Assembly: GCA_036874045.1 (NCBI GenBank)
Contig: CM072335.1
Location: 17,925,501-17,989,500 of the forward strand
Source: Cymodocea nodosa
Lineage: Eukaryota; Streptophyta; Magnoliopsida; Alismatales; Cymodoceaceae
Reading direction: 5' to 3'
DNA length: 64,000 bases
A program made the position numbers and the translations under genes. The notes beneath the pieces were generated by a model. It searched no databases, was not told where the DNA came from, and saw only the letters and a program-made list of their open reading frames with translations. Shown in pieces: positions 56,636 through 64,000 of the stretch (position 1 is its first letter; each line of letters begins with the position of its first letter).

Positions 56636-57065
56636 GTTGCTAGAGAAAAAAAAAACAAAATATCAATCTAGTTTGTTGGTATCTGTTCTAGGAAACCAAC
56701 TGGCTTACTTGTAAGCCACCAAAGACATAGGAGCCTGGGTTCCACACAAGACACTGATTTAACAAGTTATGTTTTGTTATTTTATTATATATTCTACTTT
56801 TATGTGTGAATGAAAAGTTTTTCAGAATCAAAAAATTAGAAGATATGAAGGAGACACAAAAGGACAAGGTATGTAATTGATTACTTATCCTGAATTTACA
56901 TTTAAACTCAGTTCGTGGAGTTATTCATTAACTCAACGAATTAAGTTCGTTGAGTTAGGTGCTAAGTCAATGAAATAATATTCATGCCTGCTATAATTAC
57001 TGTATTTATCGTAAAATCTTTTACATTGAGGACAATGCAAAATGTAGGTATGGGCGGGAGGTAAT
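56636..57065 (+). other. Tail, Athila-like part, second copy
   Basis: Matches 13480-13910: shared phrase TAGTTTGTTGGTATCTGTT and the ATTGAGGACAATGCAAAATG motif at about 57020. Hairpins at 56915-56975. Non-coding. It follows the primer site directly, so gag, pol and F-box are deleted in this element. Confidence 0.6.
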
Positions 57066-58611
57066 TGTAGGACCATATGGCTACACAAGAGGGGGGTGAA
57101 TTGTGTTTTTCAATATTTTCGAATATAATTGAAACTTTAAAACTCAAAAACAGTCGAGACATTGTTTTCATAAAATCATTTTTATTCAAGGTTTCAATTA
57201 CAATATATAATTCAATTCTCCTTAGAAATTGTAGGTGCAATTATATCTCGATACCATGTATCATCTAAACAATTTCATAACTACAAACAGAGAAAACTAA
57301 TTTGCGGAATTTAAAACATTTCTCCCTATTTGAGATCTTTCTTCTTCTTCTTCTTCTCTTTCTTCTTCAACAATTCTTCAGTGACGACTATCTTGTCTTT
57401 TTATGCTTCACCGAATTTGCTTTCTTCTGATACTTTAAATCTTTAGTGACGTAAATCTTACCATTTTATGCTTCATTGAATTTTCTTTCACTTGAGAGAT
57501 TTTCCCCAAAGAGGTGTTTTTGATCCCTAAAATGATTTTTCGTTTGATGTGCAGGGATAATTTGATCAACGAGAATTCTATGTCTTTTATACTGTATCTT
57601 CATTTCATGCATATCCTCCACGTTTAATCACTACTAGTTTTCCACTTCTTCACATCTTTTCTTTTTCCTTCGTCGAAATACACACGTTCTGACCCACGCT
57701 TACATTTCGAATTTTTTTTAATCATCAATCCTAGATCTCTGAAAAATTTCCTATAAAATATACTTTCTCGTCCAAAATTTTTCATCAAATATAATAAGTC
57801 GTTACTTTAATGTTAACTAAACGAGTAACACAAGTATATATATAATTTAACGTTTCTAACTTAGCGAGTTCCTCATGTGCCAACTCACGTGACAAGTATT
57901 ATAGCTAACTCGATGAACTATCTCCGTGGTGTTACGCTAACTCAACGAACCATCTCCATTGTGTTACGATAACTCAACGAACCAATAATAAACAAATGTT
58001 TTTATAATAAGAAGTTTACCACATGCAAAAATAATAACTTAAGTTTATAACACTAACCTAACGAGTTGCCTTAGTGTTCAATATAGCAACTCAACGCATT
58101 TAGTTATGTTAACTTAATGAGTTAAACATGTGCACCTCACGTGATACAATATAACATTCGTAACTTATAATTTCACCACGTGTATAACACTAACTTAACG
58201 AGTTTGTCTCCTCTTTTACTCACTAACTTAACGAGTGCTCACGTGACCTATTTTAACCTTTATGTCTCTAACTTAACGAGTTCTCACGTGATCTCTATAC
58301 AAACAAAACTCTAACTTAACGAATTGTCTAAACATGCACTATTCATGATATAGAAAATATAACTTTAAAACATACCATGCTTTTCAATAAAAACACATGT
58401 TAACTTAACATTTAGTTAAATGAGAAATTAATACAATGAAACGACTAGTTATTAACTTAGTATAATTTTAGATCTAATACAAACAAGTATTTATATCAGT
58501 AAGCTTTTTCTGTATTAATTAATGATTTTAATTTCCTTTCACAAGCCATAGTAATTGAGCAAATATGATTAATTTCATTTAGCACACATCATCAAAACAA
58601 AATATTGAACA
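57066..58611 (-). mobile_element. Solo SIRE-family LTR
   Basis: TGTAGGACCATATGG to TTGAACA, with GTAAT on both sides (57061-57065 and 58612-58616), a perfect 5-bp target duplication. Same family as 24777-26356, same orientation. Confidence 0.9.
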
Positions 58612-58616
58612 GTAAT

Positions 58617-59905
58617 TAAAGTAATAGCCATGTAATTTTGTTAATTAGAAGAATTAGAATGGTACTACAAAAGTTCTATGGAAATTGAAAATTTTTTTTT
58701 TATGAATTTACTGTAGCTATCCAATAATTGAAATTGTAAAATTTGTAAGAACTGTAACTACTTGAATGTTATATAAGATGCTACAGAATTTTACTATTCA
58801 TACAAATCTAGATATAGTATCTATGTGTTTGCTGAATTTTATGAGTTTAACAGTTTCACAATTTTAAAAAGAAATCAGAATGCTTAACTGAAACTTAATA
58901 AATTATTTGAAATCTTGGAAGAGCTGAAATATTGATTTTTGGATTAAATGAAATACATATGATCAAGGATACATTTAATTTGATTGATTAAACTTGTAGA
59001 ATGATTTATGTGTAGATCTTATTAAACTACAGAAAAAGTATGAGCTTATTGATATGGATTCATATTTTTAGTAAATAATAGAAGCAGGACTATATGAGAT
59101 TTGTGTTTTATTACATCTATATTAATGAAATACACATATATATTGTGAAAAAAAAAGAAAAAAAATGAGAGAAAAGAAAAGGAAAAAAAAACGTTGAGAG
59201 TTTATTGACTTGTTTAATCACGAGCATTTTGTACTTGAGCAAATAGGTATGTAAGGATTATTGACCTAAAAAAGGACTCTTTAAATCTGGCAACCTAAGA
59301 TCCTGATTAAATCTGGGATTATTGACTGAAAGCTTGATACATGGGTACACTAGAAAGCTCTTGTATGATTCAAGCTTGTCAAACTAACTTTTAAAGTACA
59401 AATATGCATATACTGTTTTGAAAAGATACAAGTGTTTTGTGAAATATAGATATCTTTTGAATCAAGTATATTTTTTGTTATCTAAAATTACTGAAGTATG
59501 AATTTAGAATAGACTTTTGAAGTTTATCTGAGATATAATTCTTTATTCTACTTGTTTTAATCATATTGAATTGGATTGTGCTTTGATTCGTATGTAGCTG
59601 AAATTTATTTTGAAATTCATATTGGAAAATTCCGGATGACAGATGCTGAAAAGAAGAAAAAAATGATAATATAATTAACACCTATGTGATGCTAATATAT
59701 TTTGTATGTAATTTACATATGTTTTAAATATATTTACAGGTTGAAGAGGAGAAAACAACATTAAAACAGATTACTGAAAAATACAGAATATCTATATAGT
59801 AATCTAAATTATGTATTCTGAAGAAGAACGAAATGAAGAATTAATTCTAGTACTTTAGAAAGACCAACTAGTTAGATTTTAGTTTGCTAAGGGACTAGCA
59901 AAATT
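58617..59905 (+). repeat. Tail with SIRE-derived module, second Athila-side copy
   Basis: 58750-59790 matches 14059-15165 and the SIRE module at 29640-30690. Non-coding; A-rich gaps near 59150. Confidence 0.7.
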
Positions 59906-59920
59906 TAGGTACGGGGGAAG
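59906..59920 (+). other. Polypurine tract
   Basis: AGGTACGGGGGAAG immediately before TGTTTAGAATG; the clearest example in the window for this family. Confidence 0.8.
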
Positions 59921-61914
59921 TGTTTAGAATGAAAAAGTGCATAATATTAAGGGTTAAATGATAGTTAATTACATAATATTTAGCTTATCGTATAAGAATT
60001 AAGCCATTATGTTATAATTGCACTGTTATATGATTTAATGAAAGAATCTGCATAATTTCAGGGAATTAATGTTAATTTAGTACATTTTTGAACTATCGGT
60101 GAATTGCAGGTTGTGAAATTCTTAATATCCGAATTTTCTATTATTTCAAAGAGTTATATTACATTTATCGGATAGTTATGTTTTTAACGATAGTAGAATA
60201 TTTTATTATTTCCTGGAGTACACATGTTGAAACCTTAATACATGACTTAAGTGGATTTTCGATAAGTTATCTGTTAACTATCCGAAATGCATCTAGGCAT
60301 TGGATAGTTAGGTTCGTAAGTGTCCAAAATATCTGAACTTGTTAAGTTAGAATTATGCACGTGTTGAATTTAAATGCTTTAGTATATCACGTGAACATGT
60401 TTAACTCGTTAAGTTAGCATAATTGTATGCATTGAGTTACATGAATACACACTAAGGTAACGCATTATGTTAGCAGCTTATTTCTTTATTACACATGTTT
60501 TATAGTTAAATCAACGAAGTAAGTCCGTTGAGTTATCTGTAACTCCACGGACCATTTATTTTCTAATATGCCACTGTAGTAGTTACAGAAACAAGACATT
60601 CAAAGGAAAACCACGATTGCAGGTATCATGTAGGAATTCACTCATGGAAGGAAGAAGAAATCACCATCATTGATATGAATGAAGGAAATCCAACCAATCA
60701 TCTAAGTAGAAGAAGTTACTATTGAAGAAATATAAAAGAAGAGGAGAAAAAATGAAGAAAGTGTGGTTGACAGTGTGTGTAGAGGTGGAGGACCACACTA
60801 ACTGTAGGCAGCATCGAAAGTTCACTAAAGCTCCACACCATCACCAAAATTACCAACATCACTAACTATCGGAGGTCTGTGAGGATACTTTCTTGATGTC
60901 TGGTCGATTCTAAGCCAAACACGGTGCTTGACAACTACTGTGAGGAGTGATTGCGTCGCGGGAAGGGAAGCCATTTTCACCAAGCACAGAATCATATCTC
61001 AAGAGATCGTAAAGCTTCTAACCTTGGTTTCGGGTTGATGCCAGTATGTTGAAGAGGAGATCATCTTACAATTTTGGACTCGTGATTCTATAGGGAGAGG
61101 AGGCAAGATTGTAAGTGATTAAGTTTTCAATGATGTAATCGTGTCGCATGTAGTGACAGAAGTTTTTACTATTGATAGAGATTTTTACATTTCACTTTTC
61201 ATTCATCTTCATGAACATATCAAAACAAAAATACCAAAAACAATTTATTTGTGTTTATATTTAGTATTTAAGTGTTGTATTATTTGTTTTGTATCATGAG
61301 TAATACTATCATTGTCAATATTGTGAATGTTTTATGTTTGTTTGATTGAGAAAATAGAAAATAGTTTTACAGTTTACTGAAATTGATTCGTTCTAGATAC
61401 TTAAATATTTTAATGGTTACTATTTGAAGTATCTAAATGTTAGTGTTGCTTAATGATAAATCTAATATTAACTAGCATTAAGGAGCTTAATTGATGTTAT
61501 TTACAATCTGTGGAACTGCCCAATGGTTGGCCGAATTCCTTTGTAATTAACAGTATTAAACTGGAAAGATAGGCTCGCGGAGTTAACTTAAGTCCACAAG
61601 GTTTGTCCATTGAGTTAGCCATAACTCCATGAACTTGGTCCGTTGTGCTAACTATAACTCAATGGAGTGCTTACTGAACACATAAACTTCAATATAAAAA
61701 TCAAAATAGTGTACAATTCTTACTCAATCTCTGTGGGATCGACTTGTACTTGCACACAAATACAATATACACTATGCACTTGTAGTTAAAATACAAATTG
61801 GAATTAATATCTAATTTGTGTGAAAGGTTGTTAGTTTACTTCTAAAAGTAATTATTGATATAAGCATAAAGACAATTTAAACAAGTAAAAATAGAAGTTA
61901 ACAAACCGCAACCA
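59921..61914 (+). repeat. Athila-family 3' LTR
   Basis: 1,994 bases, TGTTTAGAATG to CCGCAACCA. SIRE-like segment at 60350-60495, TATA-like box at 60728, hairpins at 60505-60555 and 61570-61680. It is the 3' partner of the truncated LTR at 54375-54614 and ends inside copia sequence. Confidence 0.85.
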
Positions 61915-61959
61915 GTCATCAAAAGAAGATCTACTCATACATGGCTGCCAAGAGACAAT

Positions 61960-63590
61960 AGATTTAATATTCTAAGGACTAACACTAGTAGACCCAAGAA
62001 AATATGGGTACCAAAAGCCTTAATTTAAATATGATTTGCAGGATTGCATGGACAAGGAAGCTCAAACGTCAAAGTGGATCATTGAAATTGGATGTTCAAA
62101 GTACATGATAGGTAAGAAAAGATTTCTAGAGTCTATTAAAACTATAAATTCAGGAGTAGTAAAGTTTGGTAATAATGAAAAATGCAAAATCATTGTTGTA
62201 GGAAATGTTGCATCTAAAAATGGAAAAATTGAAAATGTCATGCATGTAAATGAATTAAAACAAAATTTGTTAAGTGTAGGTCAATTATGTGACAAGGGCT
62301 ACAATCTTCTATTTACTATTGAAAATTGTTTTATATCATAGCAAGATACACTTGAAATTAAATTTACTGGATATAAAGATAAATCAAGTTATACCTTAGA
62401 ATTTCCATTAGATAATATGACTAGTGATGCATGTTTAATTACTTCTAGTGAAGATGAATCGTTATGGCTTAAGAGATTAAATCATGTAAATATGAAAACC
62501 TTAAGGAAATTGACCAAACATGATCTTGTTAGAGGTGTGCCCAAACTCAAATTTAGAAAGGATAAACTATGTAGTGACTGTATTATTGGAAAACAAAAGA
62601 AATCAGTGCACAAGAGTATTGAAGATATTGTCACAAGCCAACCACTAGAATTACTACATATGGACCTGTTTGGTCCTACTCAGATAGCTAGTTTAGGAGG
62701 AAGAAAATATACCTTAGTGGTGGTTGATGATTGCACAAGATTCACTTGGGTTATTTTCTTAGTACACAAGAATGAAGCTTGTAATGAATTCAAATATCTC
62801 TACATTAGAATTCAAAATGAAAAAGAATTAACTGTGAAGAAGATCTGAATTGATCATGGAGGTAAAATTGAAAATTCTAATTTTGAAGACTTATGCAATT
62901 CTTTTGGTATATTACATGAGTATTCATGTCCAAGAACTCTTACATAGAATGGAGTTGTAGAAAAGAAAAATAGATCAGTACAAGAAATGGCAAGAACAAT
63001 ACTTAATGCCTTTGATCTATAAAAATTTTTATGGGCTAAAGTTGTGATTACTATATGTCATACAATAAACAGAACTCATCTTAGACCTATCTTGCATAAG
63101 ACACCATTTGAATTATGGTATGATAAAAGACCAAATATTGGATACTTCAAAATATTTGGATCAAAATGTTTTATGCTTAATACAAGAGATCAAAAGGACA
63201 AATTTGATGCAAAGTTTGATCCTACTCTATTAGTTGGATACTCTTCAAGAAGCAAAGCTTACAAGGTCTATTTTGAAAATGAAAGAAGAGTAGAAGAATC
63301 AATTGATGAAGAGCTAGTAGGAAAATTAAAGCAACTGAAAATAGATAGTGAGAGTGAAAGTGAATCAGAAAGCACTACAGAAAAAGGAAAGTACAACATT
63401 GCCTACACCTACCTTGATAGAAAAAGCATGGAAAACAAAATCTGGACATTCCATTGCACAAATTATTGGAAATATAAATCAAGGAGTTCAAACAAAGACC
63501 AAAATTCAGAATATTTGTAATTATTGTGCATTTGTATCTGAACTTGAGCTTACAATAGTTGAAGAAACTTGCAATGATGAATACTAGATT
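61960..63590 (+). pseudogene. pol: Copia protease and integrase
   Basis: Gag-pol linker RPKKIWVPKA (about 61990), then the protease region, where the catalytic DSG is EIG (WIIEIGCSKYM, about 62075), so the enzyme would be dead. Then the integrase zinc finger (LKRLNHVNMKTL...CSDCIIGKQ), HMDLFGPT and VVDDCTRFTWV (first Asp), NGVVEKKNRSVQEMARTIL (Glu) and THLRPILHKTPFELW. Stops at 62340 (TAG), 62846 (TGA), 62946 (TAG), 63019 (TAA) and 63585 (TAG). Confidence 0.85.
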
Positions 63591-64000
63591 ATGGCCGTGC
63601 AAGAGGAACTGAATCTGTTTAAGAAAAATGAAGTCTGGAATTTAATTGAAAGGCCCATTGAAAAATCAATTATTGGAACTAAATGAGTGTTTAAAAATAA
63701 ATTAGATAATGATGGTAGTATTATCAGAAACAAGGCTAGACTAGTTGCTCAGGGATATAACTAACAGAAAGGAATTGATTATGAAGAAACATTTGCACCT
63801 ATTGCAAAACTTGAAGCAATTAGAATGTTGCTTGACTTTGCAAGTAGTATGAAATTAAAGCTCAATCAAATGGATGTTAATAGTGCATTCCTGAATGGTA
63901 TTTTACAAGAAGAAATATATGTAAAATAACCATCAAGTTTTTAAGATGAAAACAGACCAAACCATATATACAAATTGAACAAGGCTCTTTATGGTCTGAA
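63591..64000 (+). pseudogene. pol: Copia reverse transcriptase, N-terminal part
   Basis: ATG-led MAVQEELNLFKKNEVWNLIE, NKARLVAQGYN, YEETFAPIAKLEAIRMLL, MDVNSAFLNG, ALYGL at the window edge. Stops at 63684 (TGA at the conserved Trp), 63762, 63928 and 63943. The catalytic YVDD would lie beyond 64000. Confidence 0.88.

Larger units (their letters stand above)
61915..64000 (+). mobile_element. Ty1/copia element remnant, runs off the right edge
   Basis: Protease, integrase and the start of reverse transcriptase in Ty1 order. The 5' side is cut by the LTR ending at 61914. Sequence similarity to the SIRE pol at 30724-33839 is clear, but it is a distinct, more decayed copy. Confidence 0.85.

Noticed and set aside
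57077-57268. Small ORFs on both strands at the start of the solo SIRE LTR
   Set aside because: Low-complexity frames in LTR sequence with no counterpart in the other SIRE LTR.

Overview
The window is repeat-dense, AT-rich plant nuclear DNA. Long-terminal-repeat (LTR) elements use the primer-binding sites expected for plant tRNA-Asp and tRNA-iMet, and the Ty3 copies are Athila-type while the Ty1 copies are SIRE/Maximus-type. PIF/Harbinger DNA elements and a fragment of a plant LRR receptor kinase gene are also present. I see no intact host gene, rRNA or tRNA. The species cannot be fixed from this sequence.

Layout. (1) 1-10781, minus strand: Athila-type element, LTR (8720-10781), gag tail and pol (3900-8545), then a long downstream ORF (1104-3337); it runs off the left edge. 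(2) 10782-16919, plus: related element with the gag core, an F-box gene (12245-13379), a long tail and an LTR. (3) 17007-21204: SIRE-type gag remnant and a compound inverted repeat. (4) 21205-24751: Harbinger-type element carrying an LRR-kinase 5' fragment and itself hit by an Athila-family LTR. (5) 24777-36293, minus: a near-complete SIRE element flanked by the 5-bp duplication TTACC. (6) 36294-39447: the other half of the inverted repeat, interrupted by a Harbinger element (36994-39174). (7) 39448-40894: second F-box copy. (8) 40895-48085, plus: Athila-type LTR and pol. (9) 48086-54273, plus: LTR, the downstream ORF and the third, nearly intact F-box gene (53134-54273). (10) 54375-61914: an LTR pair with a tail between them, plus solo insertions of one Athila-family and one SIRE-family LTR. 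(11) 61915-64000, plus: degraded Ty1/copia pol running off the right edge.

How it fits together. Taken together, the Athila-type copies imply the order LTR, primer site, gag, pol, downstream ORF, F-box, tail, polypurine tract, LTR, but no copy here keeps all of it. Pol-bearing copies lack the gag capsid core, and the copy with that core lacks pol. The most striking result is that this Ty3-type family and the Ty1-type SIRE family, which are not closely related, share at least three homologous modules: about 1.1 kb of tail, an ORF in the env position with the same plant-transposon-like domain, and a roughly 130-bp piece of LTR. Both also carry clusters of short inverted repeats built on GTTGAGTTA/TAACTCAAC. 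Most ORFs are broken, mainly by stops at expected Trp or Gln codons. Boundaries were read by eye and are usually good to within about 20 bases; inner boundaries inside pol and tails are looser.
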